17,064 bases of DNA from an uncultured Acetatifactor sp. (GCA_910587555.1 CAJULV010000075.1:1-17064), one strand, 5' to 3'. Shown: positions 7,663-14,328, numbered from the stretch's first letter. Made by a program: numbers and translations. The notes: generated by a model from the sequence alone, not told the origin.

Positions 7663-7726
7663 TGAATAAAAATACAATTTCAGATATAAGAATGCATAAA
7701 TATAAAAAACGGTGGACATTTATGCA
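7663..7726 (+). promoter_or_regulatory. ARG-box-like operators (ArgR/AhrC) upstream of argC
   Basis: TGAATAAAAATACA (7663-7676) closely matches the arginine repressor box (TGAAT-N4-ATTCA; Bacillus forms read like ATGAATAAAAATNCA). Weaker copies are TGCATAAATATAAA (7693-7706) and, reading on the minus strand, TGCATAAATGTCCA (7726-7713). The centres are 30 and 20 bp apart, close to whole helical turns, as expected for hexamer binding. The third box covers the -35 hexamer of the argC promoter. The biology fits: ArgR with arginine would shut argC off. The first box is the strongest; the others are suggestive. Confidence 0.65.
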
Positions 7727-7740
7727 GAAAGTGTTATACT
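7713..7740 (+). promoter_or_regulatory. argC promoter
   Basis: TGGACA (7713-7718) and TATACT (7735-7740) are 16 nt apart. The start of transcription near 7747 gives a leader of about 130 nt before argC. The leader contains a GCTGC/GCAGC mini-hairpin but no recognised riboswitch. Confidence 0.6.
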
Positions 7741-7877
7741 TACATAAGGTGTTGTCAGGGCAGCGGATTGTGCCTGTGTTAACAGAGGGGATTGGACATG
7801 ACGGGGCTGCGTTTGCAGCGTATTGTAAGGCTTCGGGGCATCCGGGAACGGAAAACAGACGAAAGTGAGGAGAAGAG

Positions 7878-8936
7878 ATGATAAAAGCAGGAATCATCGG
7901 AGCAACGGGATATGCGGGAGGGGAACTGGTCAGGATTCTGGCCAACCACCGGGAGGTGGAGATCGTCTGGTACGGCTCCCGCAGCTATATTGACAAACAG
8001 TATTGTGAGGTATACCAGAACATGTTCCGCATTGTGGAGGATGTGTGTAAGGATGACAATCTGGCAGAACTGGCGGAGCAGGTGGACGTAATCTTCACCG
8101 CCACACCCCAGGGCTTCCTGGCCGGCCTTTTGACGGAAGAGATTTTATCGAAAGTAAAGATCGTAGATTTGTCTGCGGATTACCGTATAAAAGACGTGAA
8201 TGTATATGAAAAATGGTACGGGATCCAGCACAAATCCCCTCAGTTTATTCCGGAGGCAGTGTACGGCCTGTGCGAGGTGAACCGCGGTCAGATAACCCCG
8301 TCTACCAGATTGGTGGCAAACCCGGGCTGCTATACCACCTGCTCCATTCTGACAGCCTATCCCCTGGTGAAGGAGGGGCTGATTGATGCGGATACGCTGA
8401 TAATCGACGCCAAGTCCGGAACCTCCGGGGCAGGGCGGGGGGCCAAGGTGCCCAATTTGTTCTGCGAGGTCAATGAAAATATCAAGGCCTACGGCGTGGC
8501 AAGCCACAGGCATACCCCGGAGATCGAAGAGCAGCTGGGGTATGCGGGAAACTGTAAGGTTATGATCAATTTTACGCCTCATCTGGTGCCCATGAACCGG
8601 GGGATTCTGGTGACGGAGTATGCCAGGCTGAAACAAAAGAAGGACGGCACACTGCCCTCCTGGGAGGAAATCCGTGCTGCCTATGACAGGTACTATGCCG
8701 GAGAGAAATTTGTCCGGGTTCTGGACAGGGGAGTCTGCCCCGAGACCCGTTGGGTGGAAGGCAGCAATTATGTGGATGTTAATTTCGTAATAGATGAGCG
8801 AACCGGCCGGGTGATTATGATGGGGGCCTTGGACAATCTGGTGAAGGGCGCCGCAGGACAGGCCGTGCAGAATATGAACCTGCTGTTCGGGCTGGAGGAG
8901 AGCCAGGGGCTGGAGCTGGTGCCCTGCTTCCCGTAG
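7878..8936 (+). CDS. argC: N-acetyl-gamma-glutamyl-phosphate reductase
   Basis: This 352-residue enzyme catalyses the NADPH-dependent reduction of N-acetyl-glutamyl-5-phosphate to the semialdehyde, the third step of arginine synthesis, in the cytosol. The N-terminal Rossmann loop is GIIGATGYAGGEL (residues 5-17). The catalytic cysteine is Cys151 in NPGCYTT. Further signatures are SGTSGAGRGA and SHRHTPEIEEQ (His210-Arg211-His212). All expected motifs are present and the length is normal for the family. GAGGAG at 7867-7872 supports ATG 7878. ARG-box-like sites upstream point to arginine repression. Unusually for Firmicutes, argJ, argB and argD do not follow; a NUDIX gene does. Here argC stands apart from the rest of its pathway, at least within the window. 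Confidence 0.97.
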   Translation: MIKAGIIGATGYAGGELVRILANHREVEIVWYGSRSYIDKQYCEVYQNMFRIVEDVCKDDNLAELAEQVDVIFTATPQGFLAGLLTEEILSKVKIVDLSADYRIKDVNVYEKWYGIQHKSPQFIPEAVYGLCEVNRGQITPSTRLVANPGCYTTCSILTAYPLVKEGLIDADTLIIDAKSGTSGAGRGAKVPNLFCEVNENIKAYGVASHRHTPEIEEQLGYAGNCKVMINFTPHLVPMNRGILVTEYARLKQKKDGTLPSWEEIRAAYDRYYAGEKFVRVLDRGVCPETRWVEGSNYVDVNFVIDERTGRVIMMGALDNLVKGAAGQAVQNMNLLFGLEESQGLELVPCFP

Positions 8937-8991
8937 TACCCAAGTGCAGGAATTCCTTAAGAAGCGGAAGAAGAATCGGAGCGGAGCAGGG

Positions 8992-9441
8992 ATGGACAGA
9001 ACGGAAAGAGTGGAGCTGACCACTTTATGCATGATATGCAGAGGAAATCAGATATTGCTTCAGAATCGTACAAAAAAGGACTGGAGCGGCTATGCATTCC
9101 CCGGCGGGCATGTGGAGCCGGGAGAATCCATTGTGGCATCTGTGATTCGGGAAATGCAGGAGGAAACCGGATTGACGATCCGAAATCCCAGGCTCTGCGG
9201 CGTCAAGCAGTTTCCCATAGAGGGCGGAAGGTACATTGTGTTTCTGTTCCGGGCGGACTGCTTTGAGGGCGAGCTGCAGGATTCCGAGGAAGGTACCGTA
9301 GAATGGGCAGACAGGGACAGACTTTCTTCCTATGCCATGGTGGATGATATGGAAGACCTGATTCGGGTTATGGACAGTGACAAATTGACGGAATTCCAAT
9401 ATATTATTGATAAGGAAGAGTGGACTGCGGTATTGCATTAA
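8992..9441 (+). CDS. NUDIX hydrolase (MutT/8-oxo-dGTP diphosphatase-like)
   Basis: This 149-residue protein contains a complete NUDIX box from Gly39 to Leu61: GHVEPGESIVASVIREMQEE then TGL. It fits G-x5-E-x7-R-E-U-x-E-E-x-G-U, including the metal-binding glutamates. The N-terminus ELTTLCMICRGNQILLQNR and the segment DWSGYAFPGG resemble the MutT-like/8-oxo-dGTP diphosphatase group. The substrate is a nucleoside diphosphate linked to another group, not determinable from sequence. ATG 8992 is preferred, with GCGGAG about 5 nt upstream; the longer frame begins with a GTG at 8944 without an RBS. It lies 55 nt after argC with no terminator between, so it may be co-transcribed from the arginine-controlled promoter. 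Confidence 0.88.
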   Translation: MDRTERVELTTLCMICRGNQILLQNRTKKDWSGYAFPGGHVEPGESIVASVIREMQEETGLTIRNPRLCGVKQFPIEGGRYIVFLFRADCFEGELQDSEEGTVEWADRDRLSSYAMVDDMEDLIRVMDSDKLTEFQYIIDKEEWTAVLH

Positions 9442-9465
9442 AGGGCACCTGTTAAGAGCGCAAGC

Positions 9466-9529
9466 ACTTTACCCTTTAGTACCGTCGCGTAGCGACTATA
9501 TATAGGAGGAAAGACAAATGGGAGAAAAA
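9466..9529 (+). repeat. Direct repeat, copy A: leader with hairpin, RBS and start codon
   Basis: This 64-bp copy matches 9628-9691 with one difference (T in A, C in B, at 9500/9662). It contains the mini-hairpin GTCGC-GTA-GCGAC (9484-9496), the RBS AGGAGGA (9504-9510), an ATG (9518) and the first four codons (ATGGGAGAAAAA) of the downstream flavoprotein gene. Copies are 162 bp apart. Confidence 0.93.
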
Positions 9530-9547
9530 ATATCTGCTGGACAGTAA
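9518..9547 (+). CDS. Nine-codon minigene (MGEKISAGQ) created by the leader duplication
   Basis: ATG 9518 has the same RBS and spacing as the real gene at 9680. It opens a frame of nine codons ending at TAA 9545-9547. The first four residues equal those of the flavoprotein; then homology stops. It would be translated if the RNA spans it. It may be a by-product of the duplication or act as a leader peptide. No conserved peptide is recognised. Confidence 0.35.
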   Translation: MGEKISAGQ

Positions 9548-9556
9548 AGTCGCAAA

Positions 9557-9621
9557 GGCACACGAGAGGAACTTTTAAGAGTGCCCTTTCGAATAAAAGT
9601 TTCTCTCATTACAGGTGTGCC
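9557..9621 (+). other. Large imperfect hairpin between the leader copies
   Basis: The outer arms GGCACAC (9557-9563) and GTGTGCC (9615-9621) pair over 7 bp. The inner arms GAGAGGAACTTTTA (9564-9577) and TAAAAGTTTCTCTC (9594-9607) pair over 14 bp with one G-U. A 7-nt bulge (9608-9614) lies on the right side and a 16-nt loop at the top. No T-tract follows, so it is not an intrinsic terminator. It could be an RNA control element or a mobile palindromic repeat. Confidence 0.7.
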
Positions 9622-9627
9622 GAAGGG

Positions 9628-9691
9628 ACTTTACCCTTTAGTACCGTCGCGTAGCGACTATACATAGGAGGAAAGACAAATGGGAGAAAAA
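9628..9691 (+). repeat. Direct repeat, copy B: leader of the flavoprotein gene
   Basis: This is the second copy of the 64-bp leader (see 9466-9529), with the mini-hairpin at 9646-9658, GGAGG at 9667-9671 and the functional ATG at 9680. The hairpin sits about 8 nt before the RBS and could influence ribosome access or RNA stability. Confidence 0.93.
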
Positions 9692-10117
9692 TTAACCGTG
9701 GAAACGACAAGGATTATGGAGGAAAGGTTCGGCTGTGACACCCTGCTGTCCCTGGCCACAGTGGAGGCAGGGGTGCCCTCTGTGCGGATTGTGAACAGCT
9801 ATTATGAGGACGGGGCTTTTTACGTGGTTACCTATGCCCGTTCCAACAAGATGCGGCAGATTGCGGATAATCCTGTGGTTGCTGTCTGCGGAGAGTGGTT
9901 TACGGCTCATGGCATGGGAGAAAATCTGGGGCATGTGAAGGCGGAAAGCAATGGGGAAATCATGTCCAAAATAAGGGTGGTTTTTGGGGAGTGGTATGAC
10001 AACGGGCATGTGGACGAAGAAGACCCAAACACCTGCCTTCTGCGCATCCGGCTTACAGAAGGCGTGCTGTTTCATCATGGGACAAGATATGATATTGACT
10101 TTCGGGAGGTGTCATAA
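9680..10117 (+). CDS. Pyridoxamine 5'-phosphate oxidase-like flavin split-barrel protein
   Basis: This 145-residue protein is of the FMN-binding split-barrel (PNPOx-like) type. Its segments LLSLATVEAGVPSVRIVNSYYEDGAFYV, split here as LLSLATVEAGVPSVRIV and YYEDGAFYV, then VTYARSNKMRQIADNPVVAVC form the barrel start that usually holds the flavin. FHHGTRYDIDF closes it. It is too short and divergent to be called PdxH. Relatives bind FMN, F420 or haem, so the cofactor and substrate remain open. The stop TAA (10115-10117) shares its last A with the ATG of the radical SAM gene, so the two are translationally coupled. That suggests a shared pathway or complex. The gene's leader is duplicated upstream. 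Confidence 0.85.
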   Translation: MGEKLTVETTRIMEERFGCDTLLSLATVEAGVPSVRIVNSYYEDGAFYVVTYARSNKMRQIADNPVVAVCGEWFTAHGMGENLGHVKAESNGEIMSKIRVVFGEWYDNGHVDEEDPNTCLLRIRLTEGVLFHHGTRYDIDFREVS

Positions 10118-11166
10118 TGAAATTTGAAGAAATTCTGATTTGTCTGGACATGCACGGCTGTCCCAACCGGTGCAGGCATTGCTGGCTGGGGACTACCCCC
10201 AACGGCAATATGCCGGTTTCGGAACTGGCATTTGCGGCAGAGGAATTCAGGCCCTTTACGGAGGGGCTGCAGGTCTATGACTGGTACCGCGAACCGGATT
10301 ATCCGGAGAACTACCAAGAGCTTTTTGCCGTATGCAGCCGGCTTTCCGACAGGCCCGGAGAGCACTTTGAGCTGGCAAGCTTCTGGCGGCTTGTGCGGGA
10401 CAGGGAGTATGGGAAGTGGCTTTCTTCCCTGGGACTGAAAGCAGTTCAGCTGACTTTGTTCGGCACTGCGGAAACCACTGATTTTTATGTGGGCAGGAAG
10501 GGCGCTTACCGGGAGATCCTGGAAGCCATGGATATCCTGATTGAGAATAAAATTTCTCCCCGCATTCAGGTGTTTGTGAACCGGAACAATATAGGGGAAT
10601 TGGGACATATTGAAAATCTGGTCAGAGAGCGGGAGTTGGAGGCGCGCTGCAGGGCCTTCGGAGGGGCGTTTTCCTGCTTCCTTCATCAGGGTTCCTGTGA
10701 CGGGGAAAATGAAAAATGGTATGACGCATGGATTACACAGGAGGATTTGGAGAAAATTCCGCCTTTTTTGGAAGCGTATACCTTAAGGCATTTCGGAAAA
10801 GAAACCCTCACGGATGTATTCGGGAGGACAGAGCAGGCACTTTACGAAGAGCTGATCGCGGATTCCTCCACAGCAAGCTATGTAAGCCAAAGTCCGGTTT
10901 TTAACATAGATAAGGATTTTAACGTATATCCGAATATTTCCACCCCTGCTCCTCATTGGTGCCTGGGCAATCTGAAACGGGACGGTGCCGGGGCAGTGCT
11001 TGAAAACTATGCGGAGAGCAGAAGCGCAGCGCAGCATACCCGCCTGACGGTTCCCCTTTGTGAGATTGTGAAGGCCCGGGGGGACAGGGGCGGCAGAGGT
11101 CTGTTTAGCAGAGAGGATTATATTGAGCTTATGCTGAATCGGTACTGCAGGGAAATGGGAAAATAG
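10117..11166 (+). CDS. Radical SAM protein of unknown function
   Basis: This 349-residue protein has the radical SAM 4Fe-4S motif C-x3-C-x2-C at Cys15, Cys19 and Cys22 (GCPNRCRHCW), which cleaves S-adenosylmethionine. Distinctive features are the segment DWYREPDYPENYQELF, ASFWRLVRDREYGKW, and QLTLFGTAETTDFYVGRKGA. The C-terminal part (FNIDKDFNVYPNIS then HWCLGNLKRDG) recalls the layout of SPASM domains but has only one clear cysteine there, so no second full cluster is evident. Similar proteins in Firmicutes have no assigned reaction that I know of. It overlaps the flavoprotein stop by one base, and the GH105 gene starts 61 nt downstream without a terminator, so a three-gene transcript is likely. 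No precursor peptide is seen beside it. Confidence 0.87.
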   Translation: MKFEEILICLDMHGCPNRCRHCWLGTTPNGNMPVSELAFAAEEFRPFTEGLQVYDWYREPDYPENYQELFAVCSRLSDRPGEHFELASFWRLVRDREYGKWLSSLGLKAVQLTLFGTAETTDFYVGRKGAYREILEAMDILIENKISPRIQVFVNRNNIGELGHIENLVRERELEARCRAFGGAFSCFLHQGSCDGENEKWYDAWITQEDLEKIPPFLEAYTLRHFGKETLTDVFGRTEQALYEELIADSSTASYVSQSPVFNIDKDFNVYPNISTPAPHWCLGNLKRDGAGAVLENYAESRSAAQHTRLTVPLCEIVKARGDRGGRGLFSREDYIELMLNRYCREMGK

Positions 11167-11227
11167 GCGGTTTAAAGCAGACCGGCGGTGGCAGATGATG
11201 ATGAAAACGGGAAAAGGAGAACAGCGC

Positions 11228-12418
11228 ATGGAAGCAAAAAGAGTGGAAGCGGCAGTGAGTAGGGCAGCGGATTATATTAACAGGCTGACAATCCATTCCG
11301 AAGAAAATGTGCCGGAAAAGGTACTGGGCAGTCCGGAACGCTTTTTCTCATGGGACAACGAGAAACGCGCTCCCGGGAGAAAGGATTTTCTGTATGATTA
11401 CAGCTACTACAATGGTGTAGTAATGGAAGGACTGTACGATATTTATGAGGCGGTTCCGGAGCGCGGGGAAGCCTATTACGATTATGTGAAGTCCTATCTG
11501 GACGGACTGACAGAGCAGAAAGTGGACGGCAGCCGGCAGCTGAGCTTCGAGAGAGCGGGATATGTGGACTGCCATGGGGCGGACTGCTATAAGACCGCGG
11601 TGCTTTTTGAGCGTTTTTCCCGGGGAGAAGATGTCTACGGGGAGATTGCGGCCCGGCTTTACCGGCATTTGACGGACGAAACCTATGTGAACAGCCTGGG
11701 GCATACACCCTGCCTGGAGAATATGCCCGAGGAACTGGGGCACAATTACTGGCATGGCTGGCGGGAGGCGCCCATGTACAAAATCTGGCTGGACGGCATC
11801 TACATGCTGCAGCCATTCCTGGCCCGTCACGGAGCGGGAATCGGCGACAGAAGGCAGCTGGAATTGGTACAGGAACGCCTGGACTGGGTGGCGGATGTGC
11901 TGCTTTCCCCCAACGGCATGTACTATCATGCAGGAAACGGGAGAGAAGATGTGTGCGGATTCTTCTGGACCAGGGCCATGGGTTGGTACGGTATGGCCAT
12001 GGTGGACTGCATGGAGGTGCTCCCGGAGGAATATATGGAGAAAAGAAAGGCAGCGCTGAAGCTGTTTGCAGACGGCATGCTGAAATATCAGGACAGAGAC
12101 GGCCTCTGGGCAAACCTGGCGGACAGGCCGGCCACGGAGACAAACCGTCCCGAGAGCAGCGGAACTGCCATGATGAGCTACATTCTTCTGAAAGGCGTCC
12201 GAAAGGGATGGCTGGAGGAATCCTACAGGGAAGCGGGAATCAGGGCTTTCGTGGGGCTGGCGGAGAAGAAGCTGGATGAAACGGGGCTGCGGGATATTTA
12301 TCTGAAGGCTGCGGCCAACGGCACCAATAATTATGAAGAGCCCGGGTATTACCTCACCGATGAGGGGAAGGGAAGCGGGCCCTTTATCATGGCTTATTCG
12401 GAGATGCTGTATCTGTGA
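11228..12418 (+). CDS. Glycoside hydrolase family 105/88 (unsaturated rhamnogalacturonyl hydrolase-like)
   Basis: This 396-residue protein resembles the (alpha/alpha)6-barrel GH105 enzymes (YteR/YesR type). They remove the unsaturated galacturonyl end left by pectate or rhamnogalacturonan lyases. Seen are FLYDYSYYNGVVMEGLYDIY near the N-terminus and DCHGADCYKTAVLF. Next come MYKIWLDGIYMLQPFLAR, with Asp189 at the place of the catalytic Asp of family members, and FFWTRAMGWYGMAMVD. NRPESSGTAMMSYILLKGV and GTNNYEEPGYYLTDEGKGS then GPFI are typical C-terminal signatures. No signal peptide is present, so it acts in the cytosol on imported oligosaccharides. ATG 11228 is chosen because AAGGAGA (11214-11220) precedes it; an upstream ATG at 11195 lacks an RBS. 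No lyase or sugar transporter is nearby, which is unusual for this family. Confidence 0.9.
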   Translation: MEAKRVEAAVSRAADYINRLTIHSEENVPEKVLGSPERFFSWDNEKRAPGRKDFLYDYSYYNGVVMEGLYDIYEAVPERGEAYYDYVKSYLDGLTEQKVDGSRQLSFERAGYVDCHGADCYKTAVLFERFSRGEDVYGEIAARLYRHLTDETYVNSLGHTPCLENMPEELGHNYWHGWREAPMYKIWLDGIYMLQPFLARHGAGIGDRRQLELVQERLDWVADVLLSPNGMYYHAGNGREDVCGFFWTRAMGWYGMAMVDCMEVLPEEYMEKRKAALKLFADGMLKYQDRDGLWANLADRPATETNRPESSGTAMMSYILLKGVRKGWLEESYREAGIRAFVGLAEKKLDETGLRDIYLKAAANGTNNYEEPGYYLTDEGKGSGPFIMAYSEMLYL

Positions 12419-12459
12419 GATGGGCGGTTCACAATGATGGGAACATTTCAGATGGGGGC

Positions 12460-12712
12460 CGGAACCGGACGGTCTGACTTGGGGCAGTTTCCGGTGGTAC
12501 AGTGTCGGAATCGGAGTGTGGCCTGGCCTGTGGCAGTTTCTGTGGACGCTGGGGCGGAATCGGAGTGTGGTCTGGCCTGTGGTAGTTTCTGTGGGTACAG
12601 GGCTGGAATCGGAGTGTGGCCTGGCCTGTGGCAGTTTCTGTGGACACGGGGGCGGAATCGGAGTGTGGTCTGATTTGGGGCAGTTTCTGTGGACGCAGGG
12701 TCCGGAACCGGA
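12460..12712 (+). repeat. 49-bp tandem repeat, about five units
   Basis: Units begin with CGGAATCGGAGTGTGG or close variants at 12460, 12506, 12555, 12604 and 12653; a partial unit starts near 12703. The spacing is 46 bp for the first unit and 49 bp for the next ones. Each carries GGCAGTTTCTGTGG or a near match. Long frames cross it on both strands, but none has an RBS or a protein resemblance, so it is probably non-coding. It fills the gap between the GH105 and NudC-like genes. Confidence 0.9.
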
Positions 12713-12740
12713 CCGGATGAGAAAGGGGGTAGGACATAAC

Positions 12741-13226
12741 ATGCATTTTACATACTGTCCCCATTGCGGGAACAAACTGATTCAGAAGGAAATTGGTGAC
12801 GAGGGGCTGATTCCCTTCTGTCAACAGTGCAGCGTCCCGTTATGGGACATGTTCACCACATCGGTTATCTGCGCAGTGGTGAATGAAGAAAGGGAGGTGG
12901 CCCTGATACGGCAGGGTTATGTCTCGGCCACAAAGCATGTCTGTGTGGCGGGCATCATGAAGCCGGGGGAATCGGCAGAGGAGACCGCTGTCAGGGAGAT
13001 AGGGGAGGAAATCGGCCAGGAAGTGGTGAAATTGGAATACATCCGCAGTTTTCCCTATCCCCAAAAGGAAATGCTCATGCTGGGCTACAAGGCCACGGTG
13101 AAAAAGGCGGATTTTCGGCTGTCCGGGGAGGTGGACTCCGCGGCCTGGGTGAAATATGAGGACGCCCTGGACAAGCTGCGGGAGGGCAGTATCGCCTGGC
13201 AGCTGGTGCGGGAGGCTATTGGATAG
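12741..13226 (+). CDS. NudC-like NUDIX hydrolase with N-terminal zinc ribbon
   Basis: This 161-residue protein starts with a four-cysteine zinc ribbon (Cys6, Cys9, Cys27, Cys30: YCPHCG and FCQQC). A NUDIX box follows from Gly71 (GIMKPGESAEETAVREIGEE then IG), matching G-x5-E-x7-R-E-U-x-E-E-x-G. SFPYPQKEMLMLGYKA lies where NADH pyrophosphatases carry SQPWPFPxS and LMLGF, a diverged form of the NudC specificity motif. NudC hydrolyses NAD(H) and removes NAD caps from RNA. This protein lacks the N-terminal domain of E. coli NudC, so the substrate is uncertain. The ATG at 12741 has AAAGGGGGT about 10 nt upstream; the open frame before it is the tandem repeat. It is followed by a promoter, so it ends its unit. 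Confidence 0.85.
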   Translation: MHFTYCPHCGNKLIQKEIGDEGLIPFCQQCSVPLWDMFTTSVICAVVNEEREVALIRQGYVSATKHVCVAGIMKPGESAEETAVREIGEEIGQEVVKLEYIRSFPYPQKEMLMLGYKATVKKADFRLSGEVDSAAWVKYEDALDKLREGSIAWQLVREAIG

Positions 13227-13247
13227 GAAGATTGTACCGAAAAAATA

Positions 13248-13276
13248 TTGTTCTTTCCGGGCAAACGGTGTATACT
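13248..13276 (+). promoter_or_regulatory. Promoter for the 13336 gene and followers
   Basis: TTGTTC (13248-13253) and TATACT (13271-13276) are 17 nt apart, a good sigma-A match. The start near 13283 may serve the DUF6985-like and GNAT genes, and possibly further genes to the Septu-like pair, as no terminator is seen between them. Confidence 0.65.
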
Positions 13277-13335
13277 GATAAAGCTTACGGATGAAAATGG
13301 ATGGAAAAAGATGGAATAAAGGAAATCGTGAGTTC

Positions 13336-13797
13336 ATGAAAACAATAGAAAGCTTAAATAATGGGGATTTCATATTCATTGATTTGTTCGGCAAAGAGGA
13401 AAAGGTTACGGTTTTTTCGGCCGGTGACAACAAATATGACGAAAACGGAAATTATAAAAAGGACGGATTCGCACTGTCTGAGGAAGAAATAGCCTGTCTC
13501 AACTGGTTCATCCAAAATGTCAGAATTGAAGACTACAGGAATGTGATAACAGAATATTGTAATGAACAGTATGATGTGATTGGCGAAGAAGGGATAGGGG
13601 AAGCGGATATCGAGAAGGAGATTTCCATTTCTGCCATTGCTGTCAATATCAGCAGAATAACCCAGTCCAAAGATGGGTTTGTCTATCCTGAAATCTCGTT
13701 TTATGGAGATTGTGAATGTGATCCGGAACACGGTATCTGTATTGGATTCCGGGATAAAAAATTTCTGGGAATCCACTCCCAGGACTGGACATTATGA
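13336..13797 (+). CDS. Small acidic protein, DUF6985-like
   Basis: This 153-residue acidic protein begins MKTIESLNNGDFIFIDLFGK and ends CECDPEHGICIGFRDKKFLG then IHSQDWTL. The ending and the pattern (FIQNVRIEDYRNVITEYCNEQYD, then PEISFYGDCECDPEHGICI, split as shown) resemble DUF6985-type proteins, which are common in Firmicutes and sometimes occur near toxin/immunity clusters. The function is unknown; a link to immunity is inference. The start is uncertain: AAAGGAAA (13318-13325) favours ATG 13336. An in-frame ATG at 13291 would leave only about 8 nt of leader. No signal peptide or membrane segment is present. Confidence 0.65.
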   Translation: MKTIESLNNGDFIFIDLFGKEEKVTVFSAGDNKYDENGNYKKDGFALSEEEIACLNWFIQNVRIEDYRNVITEYCNEQYDVIGEEGIGEADIEKEISISAIAVNISRITQSKDGFVYPEISFYGDCECDPEHGICIGFRDKKFLGIHSQDWTL

Positions 13798-13860
13798 TGA
13801 AACCGGTAACTTTCGCTCCGAATTTTTCCTGGAATCACATAAAACAGAGAAACGGGTGAA

Positions 13861-14328
13861 ATGATGAACGATAAAACGTTTACAGTCAAAACCATGACAA
13901 TAGAAGATTATCAGGGACTCTATGCCCTGTGGAAAACCATCCGGGGCTTCGGCATGCGCAGCATAGACGATTCCCGGGAGGGAGTGGAACGCTTTCTCAG
14001 ACGAAATCCAACCACCAGTGTGGTGGCAGTGGACGGGGAGGGCGTTATTGTGGGCGGCATCCTCTGCGGCCATGACGGCAGACGGGGCTGTCTGTACCAT
14101 GTGTGCGTCCGGGAGGACTGGCGCAGGCAGGGCATCGGCAAGGCTATGGTGGTTCACTGCATGAACGCATTGAAGGAGGAGCAGGTGAACAAGGTCAGCC
14201 TTATCGCCTTTACCGCCAACGACATCGGAAATGCTTTCTGGAACCGCATCGGATGGACTAGGCGGGAAGACCTGAATTATTATGATTTCACGCTGAATGA
14301 GGCGAACATAACGGCATTTAACCGGTAA
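13861..14328 (+). CDS. GNAT-family N-acetyltransferase
   Basis: This 155-residue protein has the GNAT fold signatures. Strand 4 and the acetyl-CoA loop are YHVCVREDWRRQGIGKAMV at about residues 79-98, with the pyrophosphate-binding R-R-Q-G-I-G. The later segment NDIGNAFWNRIGW is the usual motif B. It transfers acetyl from acetyl-CoA to an amine; the substrate is not predictable. The RBS is weak (ACGGGTGAA before the ATGATG at 13861). It sits 63 nt after the DUF6985-like gene, and translation may depend on it. Confidence 0.9.
   Translation: MMNDKTFTVKTMTIEDYQGLYALWKTIRGFGMRSIDDSREGVERFLRRNPTTSVVAVDGEGVIVGGILCGHDGRRGCLYHVCVREDWRRQGIGKAMVVHCMNALKEEQVNKVSLIAFTANDIGNAFWNRIGWTRREDLNYYDFTLNEANITAFNR

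Larger units (their letters stand above)
9440..9589 (+). repeat. Inverted repeat AAAGGGCAC / GTGCCCTTT around the first leader copy
   Basis: AAAGGGCAC (9440-9448) is the exact reverse complement of GTGCCCTTT (9581-9589). The left arm overlaps the stop codon of the NUDIX gene. The right arm sits in the loop of the large hairpin at 9557-9621. The pair may form an alternative long-range structure or be the ends of an inserted element. Confidence 0.55.

Noticed and set aside
7662..7868. 68-codon frame upstream of argC as a leader peptide
   Set aside because: Its start lies upstream of the predicted transcription start and inside the ARG-box region; no RBS and no Arg-codon run.
9557..9621. Intrinsic terminator between the NUDIX and flavoprotein genes
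   Set aside because: The stem is strong, but no T-tract follows (CGAAGGG), so termination is not supported.
12460..12712. Possible CRISPR array
   Set aside because: The units are contiguous 49-bp tandem repeats without unique spacers, and no cas gene is present.
11348..12775. Minus-strand open frame of 475 codons
   Set aside because: It is antisense to the well-supported GH105 gene and runs into the tandem repeat; it has no RBS or family resemblance.
13291..13335. Upstream start (ATG 13291) for the DUF6985-like protein
   Set aside because: It would leave only about 8 nt of leader after the predicted start of transcription and has no RBS; ATG 13336 is better placed.
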